In this document: positions 12,763-24,200 of the stretch, piece after piece
Layout of the letters: every line of letters starts with the position of its first letter
Position numbering within the stretch: the first letter of the stretch is position 1
Assembly (NCBI GenBank): GCA_030248225.1
Contig: JASANE010027764.1
Coordinates: 1 to 64,000, forward strand
DNA from: Trileptium ribeirensis
Taxonomy: Eukaryota; Nematoda; Enoplea; Enoplida; Thoracostomopsidae
Reading direction: 5' to 3'
Length of the DNA: 64,000 nt
Notes under the pieces: model-generated
The model's database searches: none
Told to the model about the DNA's origin: nothing
The model's input: the letters and a program-made list of their open reading frames with translations, nothing else
Program-made: the position numbers and the translations under genes

Positions 12763-15700
12763 CATCGGTTCCTCCTCGTTCAGATCAGCTGGGATAAATG
12801 CTACCACCGAGGACGAAAGCTTCGTTTCAGTAGATCCCACTGAGCTATTCGCTGTATATGAGAGATCCCAACGTACGGGACATCGCCCAGTCGCCTACCA
12901 CGACAGGTAGCCGCAATATGCCATCACGTGGACGCACCCCTGCTCATCAATGCCTTTATATACCGCACACCAGTTCTTACTCTGATCGGCACCGGTGCAG
13001 ACGTTTCCATCGTATCACAATACCTGGTAATAAATTAGGTCTCCAACCGCGCCCGGATGATTCCACTAGGATAGTATCCGCTACTAACCAGGAATTGGCA
13101 CTGGAACGGCAGCATTAGCGTACCTTTGTCGATCGGGTCTATAAAGGTACAAACAGAATTCTTCGTCACTAAAATAGCACCTTATCACTGCATTATAGGA
13201 ACTAATTTCATGTCCCATTTACCAAATGCATTATAAATTTTAAAGAACGTTGCTTAAAAAAAATCTGCTGGAGGATGAAGAGGCTAAGATACCTTTTGCA
13301 GGCCTAGAACGTTACGACCCCACCACTAATCGCAATAATGTGTCGCACGGTCACCACCATAGAACCAAACACTGAAACATTTATTAATGCAATCCCTGAG
13401 ATAGCTGAAACAGGTGTAGGACCGGCACTATTCGTGCCCGCACCGGAAATGGTCGATATGCCATGGGAAACGCATTAGTGTTAAGGAGCGAAAGAACTAT
13501 ACCAATCTCAGTAATTAACTTTGGAAAATACCGGTCACTATTTATGCCGGACAAACAATAGGTCATATCGAAACGATGATTAACTCTACAGTGCAATTCT
13601 TGAAGGACACAAACAAACATTTAGTTCGGTACGAGGAGCACAAGCCCACCAAACAATTAAACAACATTACAGCGCACCCCGAAAGGATCATGCAACACAT
13701 AGAGGCAGGGAAACGGTCAATTGACCATGAAAGAGCTCAAACGGTCCTAAGCAAGACCGATTTTGATAAGACATTATTATCTCCGTTTGAGCTAAAGCAA
13801 TTGAAAACTGCGAGTGCTGAAAATGCAGATGCCTTCAGCACCCATGATTTCGATCTAGGGCGCTGCACTGAGCATAGGCACCGCATAGAAACCGGAGATG
13901 CTAAGCCAATCCAGCAAGCACTGTATCGACTAGCACACTACTTACGCGAACCGCTTAGAGGAGCTAAACAGTATGCTCGATGCGGGACTGATATCACCAT
14001 CAAGCTCACTTTGGGGATCACCGATCGTGTATGTAACCAAGAGTGATGGTTCACTTCGACGCTGTCTGGAATTTCGAAACGTAAAACGGTAGCAGAGCAA
14101 AATGCATATCCGCTACCTAGAATAGATGATATTTTACAATCCCTCCGAAATACCAAACTAATGTCTAGTTTAGATCTAATAAGGGCTTCTGGCAAATGGA
14201 ATTAGATCCAGAAATCAAAGATAAAACATCTTTTGTAACGGTACATGGACAGTGCGAATACAATGTCTTGCCGTTCGGACTAAATTCGTCCCCCGGAGCC
14301 TTCCAACCTTGCATGTCTATGATTTCAAAAGGGCTAGAGTGGGAAAAATGCTTAATCTACATCGGTAACATATTGGTATTCTCGCCAACGTTCGAAGACC
14401 ATCTAGCGTACCTAATCCGGCTTTTCGACCGTTTTCGCAAAGCAAATTTAAAATTGAAACCATCGAAATGCCACTTTGGCCGAGGTAGTTTAAAATATTT
14501 AGAATACATAATTAGTACAGAAGACGTAAAACCAGATCCCGAAAAGGCAATAGCAATTGAGGAATTTAAGCGTCCGAAGACTTTGAAGCAGCTTCAAAGC
14601 TTCATGGGACTAGTAGGGTATTATCACAAATATATACCGGGTTACTCAGATATATGCGAACCACTGAATTAACTAAAACGCAAAGACACAGAATTTAAAT
14701 GGACACCAAGATGTGAAGAACCATTTAAGAAACTGAAACAAGCGCTACTAGATGAACCCGTATTAGTACACCCCGATTTCACACATCCGTTCATCTTACA
14801 AACAGACGGTTCAGGATACGCAATGGGAGCAGTGCTGTCACCAGAAAACCAAACAAAGCCTCAAACCCATTGCGTACGCAAGTAAGGCTCTGCTAGATTA
14901 TCAACGCCGCTATCCCGCAAGAGAAGCCGAAGCGCTCGCAATTAGATGGGCAGCGCTACACTTTAAACATTATCTTGTAGGACACAAATTCCATGTGGAA
15001 ACTGACCACACGCCGCTCAAGGCTCTATTTGACAAACCACCCAGGAACTCACGCTTATCCCAATGGCGTAGTGAGCTACTACTCGAATTCGGAGGATTCG
15101 AAATACTACATAGACCAGGTAAAGAAAACGGCAATGCCGATCCATTGTCACGAGATCCTATATACGACCCATCTATAAGCGAGGAACCACGAGATACTTA
15201 GGAAATACTAATGATGGGTCGGGGACGACCCACCGGACCTCGCCCACCAACAACATGTGCAGTATGTGATTCAATCGCACCTGCCTTATCCCGTACGTAC
15301 CGTAACACCGCTTGCAACGGGCGCACCGATCCCTATAACGGGAAGCCAGATAGCTCCCCCAGGTCAACCCAACCCCGAAGCAATCCCATCGCAACTAGTT
15401 GCCGACACGCAAATAACTACAGTACACCCAGCGACGCTAAACTCAGCAGGCGGTCACGCTAAGCGCTATCCCAATTAGGGTGGATCCGGCAGAAGCACCA
15501 GTAATGCCGGTGCGTACTACAACCATCTCGGGTTATGGAGTCGGACCCCAGGCTCGATGATCTAAAAGCACATATCGGACCGAATCCGAAACCGTGGGCC
15601 TAAGAGCAACCACACTACCAACAGAACAGGAGGTTGATAGGCTCATAAACTAATGATTCTTACGAAATGGACATATACCAACTGTCAGAATCTAGGATGC

Positions 15701-16950
15701 CCAACATACTCACGAAAACATATATTTACCATTCTCTTTGCAATCCTCCCAGATTTTAGGATACTGCTCTAACCATATATTCAACGAAACTCACGATAGA
15801 TGGGTTCAATTGCGGCGGTATCTATATAACAAAACACTGCCCAAAAGCCGAGTTAGGTGCTTTTAGATAATAGAACCAACGAGCTCATTTACTTCAAGAG
15901 CTAGCCCAGGACACAAAAATATTATACATGCACCCATTACAACCAGGGGATATAAATTAAATAAGTTGTGTGTCCCAATCACACTAGTACAGCAGGTACT
16001 CAAACATGAACATAACACCTTGTACTGAGAGCACCCTGGCCCGATTGACTACTAGCAAAATTAAAACAATTTTATTATTGGAAGGGTAGATGGCCTAAGA
16101 CGCACAACAATGGATCAGGCGATGCACTCTATGCCAGTCCGCAAAGGACCCGACTTCTCGAATAACCACCGGATTGTGTAGGGTTCCGTTGGCAAATCAA
16201 CCAATGTATCGTGTATTCGTAGACATACTGGATATTCAAGTTCGGTCGCAAGCAGGCAACCGCTATGTTGTTGCATTTATCGACAATTTTAAAATTGCGA
16301 TAGCAGTAGCAATAAGGCACCAAGATGCACACACCGCAGCTCACATATTCTTATACGAGGTAGTCAATAAGTACGGAGCTGCCAGGGAGCTGTATTCCGA
16401 TAGAGGAGGTGCTTTTACCGCACACATGTTTGAAAACCTGTGTCAAGAAATGCAGATATTTCGACACATGAGTCTAGCTTACAACCCTCAGGCAAATGGA
16501 GAAATCGAAAGATTTAATAGGACATTACTGTATCTACTACGAGTAAGTGTACCGCAGGACGATCATCATTCTTGGGATGTATCGTTACCCTTTTGTATAA
16601 TGGCCTATAATTCCTCAGTACATACAGCAACGAAGTACCCACCATTTTTACTAATGCGCGGATTCTACCCTAGGTTCCCTGGAGAATACGACACGCACAG
16701 TGAAGCCACAAGGTACACGGGAGCCCACTCCTGTGGGGCCAACGCGCAGTGCTGGACGGCTTCTATTAGGGAGCATGCATACCATTCAATAAGAGCCGCC
16801 CAGGAAGTAAATCGGCTAAGGACGATAGGCGAGCTCGCGAACGACGCTATCAAACAGGAGAGTTGGTCTGGGTTTATAGGTACGACACCACGCCAGGAAC
16901 ATCTAGAAAACTCACGCCTCGTTGGTGCGGACCATATGAAATACTATGAA
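12763..16950 (+). pseudogene. pol: pol (protease-RT-RNase H-integrase), copy A, broken
   Basis: Ty3/Gypsy pol in several frames. Protease (about 12960-13040): the catalytic Asp-Thr-Gly reads GTG here, while copy B keeps DTG. RT spans 13850-14660 with VLPFGLNSSPGAFQP; the expected Y-x-D-D reads YIGN, so both catalytic Asp are lost, as in copy B. RNase H spans 14800-15200 with TDHTPLKALFDKPPRNSRLS and NADPLSRDP. Integrase spans 15930-16950 with a CTLCQ zinc element, VDILD, YSDRGGAFTA and QANGEIERFNRT, so the catalytic D-D-E residues appear present. It ends with a GPY motif (RWCGPYE in copy B). Many single-base indels and in-frame stops, including TAA near 14670, make it non-functional. Confidence 0.8.
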
Positions 16951-16993
16951 TAACCTCGTCGTACATTCGGCTAAGAATACATTCTAATCCGGA

Positions 16994-17385
16994 GGGTATG
17001 GCACATTTCCGGTGTCATCAATAGAACTAAGTCGTGTTTTAGGGCATTAGATCCGGTATCTAATTTAAGAGACTGGCTAGGTCAAGTACGTGCTGCCGTA
17101 TTAGAAAGAGATTTGAATGAACCAACACAAAGAATTATCGCTGATAGATATTTTGTTACTGATATGGAACCCGTAGACGAGGTAGCTGTACGTACTGTAA
17201 GAACAGCAGTCAGTGATACTTCAGATACTGAGAGTGTAGAAATGGGTGACCCCAATGACCCTAATTTATACCGCCGGGCGTTCAGATCGAGGCAAAGCAA
17301 GCGGCCATTGAACACATTGAGTACCGGACGGGCGACTACGAACTCAGAATCCAAGGACAGTCAGGAATCGGATTCCTCTGACTGA
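16994..17385 (+). pseudogene. Post-integrase ORF Y1 (pol C-terminal tail?), copy A
   Basis: The frame carries LDPVSNLRDWLGQVRAAV and an acidic Ser/Thr-rich end (DTSDTESVEMGDPNDPN, SKDSQESDSSD) and stops at 17383-17385. It follows the integrase GPY motif across a TGA (16947-16949) that is also present in copy B, so it may be the C-terminal tail of the pol polyprotein. The equivalent in copy B starts at a real ATG (21160). I do not recognise a family. Confidence 0.45.
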
Positions 17386-17398
17386 TCCGGACAGAGAA

Positions 17399-17812
17399 AT
17401 GAAACCATCCTGGCCACCAATAGCACAGGAACAGGTCGAAAGTCAAGAGGCTTTCTCATACATACCAGAACCTGGTAACCGAGATATGCGGGTAGAATAC
17501 GGACAACATACCGTGCCAGTAACCACGATGAAAAGAATAGTGGCTACCAGTGAGGAAGTTCCATTCGACGTACCGACTGTAGGTGTTGGAATACTCGAAG
17601 GACAACATTTCTACGCAGCGGATATTACGCTGTCCACAACACCACGAGGAGCTTCCGGAGGAATAGTCGTACCGGGACCATACACCTCAGGGATCTACAG
17701 TACGCAATTATGCTCGCTGCTCAGGACCACCCATTATTTAAATCAAGACCGGCCGAACACATTATGGCGTCACTGCTGCAAGTACCGATGGAAATGTCAA
17801 CTTAAACTGTAG
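17399..17812 (+). CDS. Post-integrase ORF Y2, 137 residues, unknown (copy A)
   Basis: An ATG at 17399, 13 bp after the Y1 stop, opens 137 codons. The translation is the same in copy B (20347-20760). No signal peptide, membrane segment or known motif is evident. It is rich in Val/Thr/Pro with Gly patches (TPRGASGGIVVPGPYTSG). In an element where nearly all other frames have changed between the arms, an unchanged protein of this length may reflect low divergence here, or constraint before the arms separated. It could be another segment of the pol tail or a small accessory protein. Confidence 0.45.
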   Translation: MKPSWPPIAQEQVESQEAFSYIPEPGNRDMRVEYGQHTVPVTTMKRIVATSEEVPFDVPTVGVGILEGQHFYAADITLSTTPRGASGGIVVPGPYTSGIYSTQLCSLLRTTHYLNQDRPNTLWRHCCKYRWKCQLKL

Positions 17813-17884
17813 GAGACTATACGACAATGCGTCCTTATAGCGCTATACCAGCAGCTGCCGACAGACCTATGTCCCCCTACCATT

Positions 17885-18640
17885 ATGTCTTTTGTGAACC
17901 AGCAATCACTCCCACCACCAGGGTCGCCAATGTCCAGTTATTTGTCAGAGACTTCTGGAGAAGGTACCACGGTGGACTTGAGAGCAGCCGAAGCAGACGA
18001 TGAGCTAACCAGCCAAACCTCGCAGGAACCACCTTCCGCCGAGCGGCTTAGTCAGGCAGGACAGGAAACGTCAAGCAGTGGTTTCAGAACCCCTAGCACG
18101 CAACAGAGGACCTCTGGCTCACTAAGCGAACTCACACTCGCGGAATCATGCAGTGGACCAACTGCACCCCGGAGAGGAACTGGTCGTCCAGTGACTTTAG
18201 GTACTCCTCCTTGCACACGGGCATTGGCCGGAAGAACTAGGAAAGGCGTTTGTCGGACAGACCACTCAACGGAAACAAGCCGTATTAGCACGAGGAGGTT
18301 CAACTGTCCAGTTCGTTACTACTGACCAGCCAGGACCGTCCACGGTAACTATCACTGAACTAGTACATCGCATCACCGCTACCACTACCTCCTCCGGGAT
18401 AATGCGACTTAGTACCGCTCATGCAACAGGCCCAACCAGACATCTGCTACATCGCCAGGTCAGGGATCGTTTCTTTAGGCCATACGGCGCAGCTTCAGAC
18501 GAGGAAGTAGGAGACGCCCTACGTAGGCCCGGACGTGTAACTTTCCATGAACCAGCAGCAACCATTAGCGAACTGCAGGAACATCGACTAGGCAAGCCTC
18601 TACTACACGTGCACAATTCACCAGCGTTACCACCTCAATG
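17885..18640 (+). pseudogene. Post-integrase region Y3, Ser/Thr/Pro-rich, copy A
   Basis: ORF 17885-18325 (ATG start, MSFVNQQSLPPPGSPMSS) is Ser/Thr/Gln/Glu-rich and probably disordered. It shifts frame into a second ORF, 18402-18641, with RPYGAASDEEVGDALRRP. Both are mirrored in copy B. No family is recognised. The far end of Y3 is also the part represented by the third, diverged fragment at 19.1-19.4 kb, which shows that this 3' region belongs to a multi-member family. Confidence 0.45.
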
Positions 18641-18882
18641 ACCAGTGCACCAATGTTGACCCCACGACAACGCTTTATGTGAGAACGCTCCCCAGGTGGT
18701 ACGCTGCCGCCAACCTCATTCCCACGCTATCTTTCTAGCCAAGAACTACATCCCGCAGCATGGCGACAACGAACGCCCCCCCACCACCGTACCAGGAATC
18801 CGACTCAGACGATCCCGACTTACAAGTGGACTAACCCGACCCATGCTAGCACGTACCTCTAATCGGGCAAACAAACAACCAT

Positions 18883-18905
18883 AAAAAGGGGAATTAGAAG
18901 AGGGG
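18883..18905 (+). other. Candidate polypurine tract of copy A
   Basis: An A/G-rich run with one TT interruption (AAAAAGGGGAATTAGAAGAG) lies downstream of the last Y ORF and is followed by AT-rich, TATA-like sequence. It is in the right place for a 3' polypurine tract next to a 3' LTR. No matching 5' LTR was found, so this stays tentative. Confidence 0.35.
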
Positions 18906-19086
18906 TCCAGGAATATATATACATTTTTATTAGAAGACAAGATCATCTTTACATCTAGACTTATTCCCGGTATATACATTATAGATGCGCCGAGCCCACA
19001 GCACGAACAGCATCAACGCCCGGTTGGCCCCAAAGGGCGTGTGGCACGCACCGGTGGACATTGACAGACATAGACAGAGTGACATA

Positions 19087-19110
19087 GTCTATGTCTACGC
19101 AGACATAGAC
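19087..19110. repeat. Perfect hairpin at retroelement junction
   Basis: GTCTATGTCT at 19087-19096 pairs exactly with AGACATAGAC at 19101-19110 around a 4-nt loop (ACGC). A second near-palindrome, GACATAG-T-CTATGTC, overlaps it on the left. It lies exactly where the third retroelement fragment begins, so it may mark a break and repair site. Confidence 0.75.
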
Positions 19111-19396
19111 GTGTAACCTTCCAGGAACCAGATGCAACTATTAGTGAAACTGCAGGAACATCAACTAGGCTAGCATCCACTACACGCACACCATCCACCA
19201 GTGTCACTGCCTCTATGACCAGTGCTCCCGACACCACGACAACTTCCGACAGGAAAACGCTCCCCAGGCGCAACCTTACCACCAACTGCATTCCCACGAT
19301 ACCCTTCCAGTCAGGAATTACACCCCGCAGCCTGGGGACAACAAACACCTCGACCACCACCTTACGAAGAGTCTGATTCGGACGATCCAGTCCTAC
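19110..19396 (+). mobile_element. Third, diverged fragment of the same retroelement family (3' end)
   Basis: From GTGTAACCTTCCAGGAACC to GACGATCCAGTCCTAC this aligns with copy A 18533-18825 in the same orientation, but with many substitutions and small indels, clearly more diverged than arms A and B are from each other. It represents another family member or subfamily. Its right end meets the truncated end of copy B at about 19396/19397, with GAGTGG shared or nearly shared by both partners. Confidence 0.7.
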
Positions 19397-19815
19397 GAGT
19401 GGGGGGTGTTTGTCTTCGCCATGCTGCGGGATGAACTGCTAGAGCGTGGGTACGAGGTTTGCGGCAGCGTACCACCTGGGGAGCGTTCTCACATAAAGCG
19501 TTGTCGCGGGGTCAACATTGGTGCACTGGTCATCGAGGTGGTAACGCTGGTGAATTGTGCACGTGTAGTAGGGCTTGCCTAGTCGATGTTCCTGCAGTTG
19601 CTAATGGTTGCTGCTGGTTCATGGAAAGTTACAGGTCCGGGCCTACGTAGGGCGTCTCCTACTTCCTCGTCTGAAGCTGTGCCGTATGGCCTAAAAAAAC
19701 GTCCCCTGACCTGGCGATGTAGCGTATGTCTGGTTGGGCCTGTTGCATGAGCGGTACTAAGTCGCATTATCCCGGAGGAGGTAGTGGTAGCGGCTATGTA
19801 CTAGTTCAGTGATAG

Positions 19816-20274
19816 TTACCGTGGACGGTCCTGGCTGGTCAGTAATAACGCCTGACAATCGAACCCTCGCTTAATACGGCTTGTTTCCGTTGAGTGGTCT
19901 GTCCCACAAACGCCTTTCCTACTTCTTCCGGCCAATGCCCGTGTGCAAGGAGGAAGACCTAAAGTCACTGGACGACCAGTTTCTCTCCGGGGTGCAGTTG
20001 GTCCACTGCATGATTCCGCGAGTGTGAGTTCGCGAAGTGAGCCAGAGGTCCTCTGTTGCGTGCTAGGGGTTCTGAAACAACTGCTTGACGTTTCCTGTCC
20101 TGCCTGACTAAGCCGCTCGGCGGAAGGTGGTTCCTGCGAGGTTTGGCTGGTTAGCTCATCGTCTGCTTCGGCTGCTCTCAAGTCCACCGTGGTACCTTCT
20201 CCAGAAGTCTCTGACAAATAACTGGACATTGGCGACCCTGGTGGTGGGAGTGATTGCTGGTTCACAAAAGACAT
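19816..20274 (-). pseudogene. Region Y3, copy B
   Basis: The Ser/Thr/Pro/Gln-rich, probably disordered frame opens with the same MSFVNQQSLPPPGSPMSS start (ATG at 20274) and runs 152 residues with a different C-terminus from copy A because of indels. Its continuation, matching RPYGTASDEEVGDALRRP, lies at 19579-19767 in another frame. Function unknown. Confidence 0.45.
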
Positions 20275-20346
20275 AATGGTAGGGGGACATAGGTCTGTCG
20301 GCAGCTGCTGGTATAGCGCTATAAGGACGCATTGTCGTATAGTCTC

Positions 20347-20760
20347 CTACAGTTTAAGTTGACATTTCCATCGGTACTTGCAGCAGTGACGCCATAATGT
20401 GTTCGGCCGGTCTTGATTTAAATAATGGGTGGTCCTGAGCAGCGAGCATAATTGCGTACTGTAGATCCCTGAGGTGTATGGTCCCGGTACGACTATTCCT
20501 CCGGAAGCTCCTCGTGGTGTTGTGGACAGCGTAATATCCGCTGCGTAGAAATGTTGTCCTTCGAGTATTCCAACACCTACAGTCGGTACGTCGAATGGAA
20601 CTTCCTCACTGGTAGCCACTATTCTTTTCATCGTGGTTACTGGCACGGTATGTTGTCCGTATTCTACCCGCATATCTCGGTTACCAGGTTCTGGTATGTA
20701 TGAGAAAGCCTCTTGACTTTCGACCTGTTCCTGTGCTATTGGTGGCCAGGATGGTTTCAT
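20347..20760 (-). CDS. ORF Y2, 137 residues, unknown (copy B)
   Basis: Same length and same translation as the copy A ORF at 17399-17812, with an ATG start at 20760. No recognised domain. It is flanked by Y1 upstream and Y3 downstream, in the same order as in copy A. Confidence 0.45.
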   Translation of the reverse strand: MKPSWPPIAQEQVESQEAFSYIPEPGNRDMRVEYGQHTVPVTTMKRIVATSEEVPFDVPTVGVGILEGQHFYAADITLSTTPRGASGGIVVPGPYTSGIYSTQLCSLLRTTHYLNQDRPNTLWRHCCKYRWKCQLKL

Positions 20761-20773
20761 TTCTCTGTCCGGA

Positions 20774-21160
20774 TCAGTCAGAGGAATCCGATTCCTGACT
20801 GTCCTTGGATTCTGAGTTCGTAGTCGCCCGTCCGGTACTCAATGTGTTCAATGGCCGCTTGCTTTGCCTCGATCTGAACGCCCGGCGGTATAAATTAGGG
20901 TCATTGGGGTCACCCATTTCTACACTCTCAGTATCTGAAGTATCACTGACTGCTGTTCTTACAGTACGTACAGCTACCTCGTCTACGGGTTCCATATCAG
21001 TAACAAAATATCTATCAGCGATAATTCTTTGTGTTGGTTCATTCAAATCTCTTTCTAATACGGCAGCACGTACTTGACCTAGCCAGTCTCTTAAATTAGA
21101 TACCGGATCTAATGCCCTAAAACACGACTTAGTTCTATTGATGAGCACGAAATGTGCCAT
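20774..21160 (-). pseudogene. ORF Y1, 128 residues, copy B
   Basis: The ATG at 21160 starts MAHFVLINRTKSCFRALDP and the frame continues to an acidic Ser-rich end. It lies just beyond the integrase GPY motif, separated by the TGA shared with copy A (21209-21211). Either this is a separate small ORF, or it is the tail of the integrase polyprotein cut off by a nonsense change that predates the duplication. Confidence 0.45.
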
Positions 21161-21208
21161 ACCCTCCGGATTAGAATGTATTCTTAGCCGAATGTACGAC
21201 GAGGTTAT

Positions 21209-24200
21209 TCATAGTATTTCATATGGTCCGCACCAACGAGGCGTGAGTTTTCTAGATGTTCCTGGCGTGGTGTCGTACCTATAAACCCAAACTAATTCAC
21301 CTGTTTGATGGCGTGGTTCGCGAGGTCGCCTATCGTACCTTAGCCAATTTACTTCCTGGGCGGCTCTTATTGAATGGTATGCATGCTCCCTAATAGAAGC
21401 CGTCCAGCACTGCGCGTTGGCCCCACAGGAGTGGGCTCCCATGTACCCAGTGGCTGCACTATGCGTGTCGTATTCTCCGGGCAATCTAGGATAAAACCCG
21501 TGCATCAGCAAAAATGGTGGGTATTTCGTTGCTATATGTACTGAGGAATTATAGGCCATTATACAAAAGGGTAATGATACATCCCACGAGTGATGATCAT
21601 CTTGTGGTATACTTACTCGTAGTAGATACAATATTGTCCTATTAAATATTTCAACCTCACCATTTGCCTGAGAGTGGTAAGCTAAACTCATGTGTCGAAA
21701 TATCTGCATTTCTTAGCACACGTTTTCGAACATGTATGCGGTAAAAGCACCTCCTCTATCAGAATACAGCTCCCTGAGAGCTCCGTACTTATTGACTACC
21801 TCGTATAAGAATATGTGAGCGGCGGTGTGTGCATCTTGGTGCCTTATTGCCACTGCTATCGCAATTTTAAAATTGTCGATAAATGCAACAACATAGCGGT
21901 TGCCTGCTTGCGACCGAACTTGAATATCCAGTATGTCTACGAATACACGATACATTGGTTGATTTGCCAACGGAACCCTACACAATCCGGTGGTTATTCG
22001 AGAAGTCGGGTCCTTTGCGGACTGGCATAGAGTGCATCGCCTGATCCATTGTTGTGCGTGTTCGGACATACCCTTCCAATAATAAAATTGTTTTAATTTT
22101 GCTAGTAGTCGATCGCGGCCAGGGTGCCCTCCGTACAAGGTGTTATGTTCATGTTTGAGTACCTGCTGTACTAGTGTGATTGGGACACACAACTTGTAAT
22201 TTATGTCCCCTGGTTGTAATGGGTGCATGTATAATATTTTTGTGTCCTGGGCTAGCTCGAAGTAATGAGCTCGCATTTCTATTCTCAAAGCACCTAACTC
22301 GGCTTTGGGCCGTGTTTTGTTATATAGATACCACCAAATTGAACCCAACTCTGGGTCGTTTCGTTGAATATATGGTAAGAGCCGTACTAAATTAAAATCT
22401 GGGAGATCCGAAAGGAATGGTAAATATATGTTTTCGTGAGTATCTTGGGCGTCCTCGATCCTGACAGTTGGTATATGTCCATTTCGTAAGAATCATTAGT
22501 TTCATGAGCCTATCAACCTCCTGTTCTGTTGGTAGTGTGGTTGCTCTTAGGCCCACGGTTTCGAATTCGGTCCGATATGTGCTTTTAGATCCTTGATCCT
22601 GGGGTCCGACTCCAGAACCAGAGATAGTTGTAGTGCGCACCAACATTACTGGTGTTTCTCCCGGATCCATCCTAATTGGGATAGCGCTTAGCGTTGCTGC
22701 CTGCTGAGTTAGCGTCGCTGGGGGTACCGTAGTTATTTGCGTGTCGGCAACTAGTTGCGATGGGATTGCTTCAGGGTTAGGCTGACCTGGGGGAGCTATC
22801 GGGCTTCCTATTATAGGGGTCGGTGCGCCCGTTCCAAGCGGAGCTACAGTACGTATGGGATACGGCAGGTGCGATTGATCCCATGGTGCACAGGTTGTTG
22901 TTGGGCCAGGTCCGGTGGGTCGTCCTCGGCCCATCATTAATATTTCCTAAGTATCTCGTGGTTCCTCGCTTATAGATGGGTCGTATATAGGATCTCGTGA
23001 CAATGGATCGGCATTGCCGTTTTCTTTACCTGGTCTATGTAGTATTTCGAATCCTCCGAATTCGAGTAGTAGCTCACTACGCCATTGGGATAAGCGTGAG
23101 TTCCTGGGTGGTTTGTCAAATAGAGCCTTGAGCGGCGTGTGGTCAGTTTCCACATGGAATTTGTGTCCTACAAGATAATGTTTAAAGTGTAGCGCTGCCC
23201 ATCTAATTGCGAGCGCTTCGGCTTCTATTGCGGGATAGCGGCGTTGATAATCTAGCAGAGCCTTACTTGCGTACGCAATGGGTTTGAGGCCTTGTTTGGT
23301 TTTCTGGTGACAGCACTGCTCCCATTGCGTATCCTGAACCGTCTGTTTGTAAGATGAACGGATGTGTGAAATCGGGGTGTACTAATACGGGTTCATCTAG
23401 TAGCGCTTGTTTCAGTTTCTTAAATGGTTCTTCACATCTTGGTGTCCATTTAAATTCTGTGTCTTTGCGTTTTAGTTAATTCAGTGGTTCGCATATATCT
23501 GAGTAACCCGGTATATATTTGTGATAATACCCTACTAGTCCCATGAAGCTTTGAAGCTGCTACAAAGTCTTCGGACGCTTAAATTCCTCAATTGCTATTG
23601 CCTTTTCGGGATCTGGTTTTACGTCTTCTGTACTAATTATGTATTCTAAATATTTTAAACTACCTCGGCCAAAGTGGCATTTCGATGGTTTCAATTTTAA
23701 ATTTGCTTTGCGAAAACGGTCGAAAAGCCGGATTAGGTACGCTAGATGGTCTTCGAACGTTGGCGAGAATACCAATATGTTACCGATGTAGATTAAGCAT
23801 TTTTCCCACTCTAGCCCTTTTGAAATCATAGACATGCAAGGTTGGAAGGCTCCGGGGGACGAATTTAGTCCGAACGGCAAGACATTGTATTCGTACTGTC
23901 CATGTACCGTTACAAAAGATGTTTTCTCTTTGATTTCTGGATCTAATTCCATTTGCCAGAAGCCCTTATTTAGATCTAAACTAGACATTAGTTTGGTATT
24001 TCGGAGGGATTCTAAAATATCATCTATTCTAGGTAGCGGATATGCATCTTGCTCTGCTACCGTTTTACCTTTCGAAATTCCAGACAGCGTCGAAGTGAAC
24101 CATCACTCTTGGTTACATACACGATCGGTGATCCCCAAAGTGAGCTTGATGGTGATATCAGTCCCGCATCGAGCATACTGTTTAGCTCCTCTCTAAGCGG

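Larger units (their letters stand above)
5811..18835 (+). mobile_element. Decayed LTR-retroelement-like unit, copy A (gag-X-env-pol-Y)
   Basis: This is a Ty3/Gypsy-like unit of at least 13 kb on the plus strand. In order it has Gag with a CCHC knuckle (5811-7267), a long open region X with no recognised family (7268-11071), a fusion-type Env-like region with a membrane anchor (11049-12690), pol with protease, RT, RNase H and integrase (about 12763-16950), and unknown ORFs to about 18.64 kb. A purine-rich tract at 18883-18905 could be the 3' polypurine tract. Stops and indels break almost every frame, so it is dead. Size and order are unusual: standard env-bearing metaviruses place env after pol and are 7-9 kb. 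LTRs could not be identified. A nested or recombinant origin is possible, but copy B repeats the X-env-pol-Y order. Confidence 0.7.

Noticed and set aside
18783..19396. Palindrome explained only as a missed-adapter sequencing artefact
   Set aside because: Such artefacts give near-symmetric centres. Here a 0.6-kb asymmetric spacer with a third diverged family fragment is present, and the arms differ by private changes. It is not fully excluded and is listed for checking.
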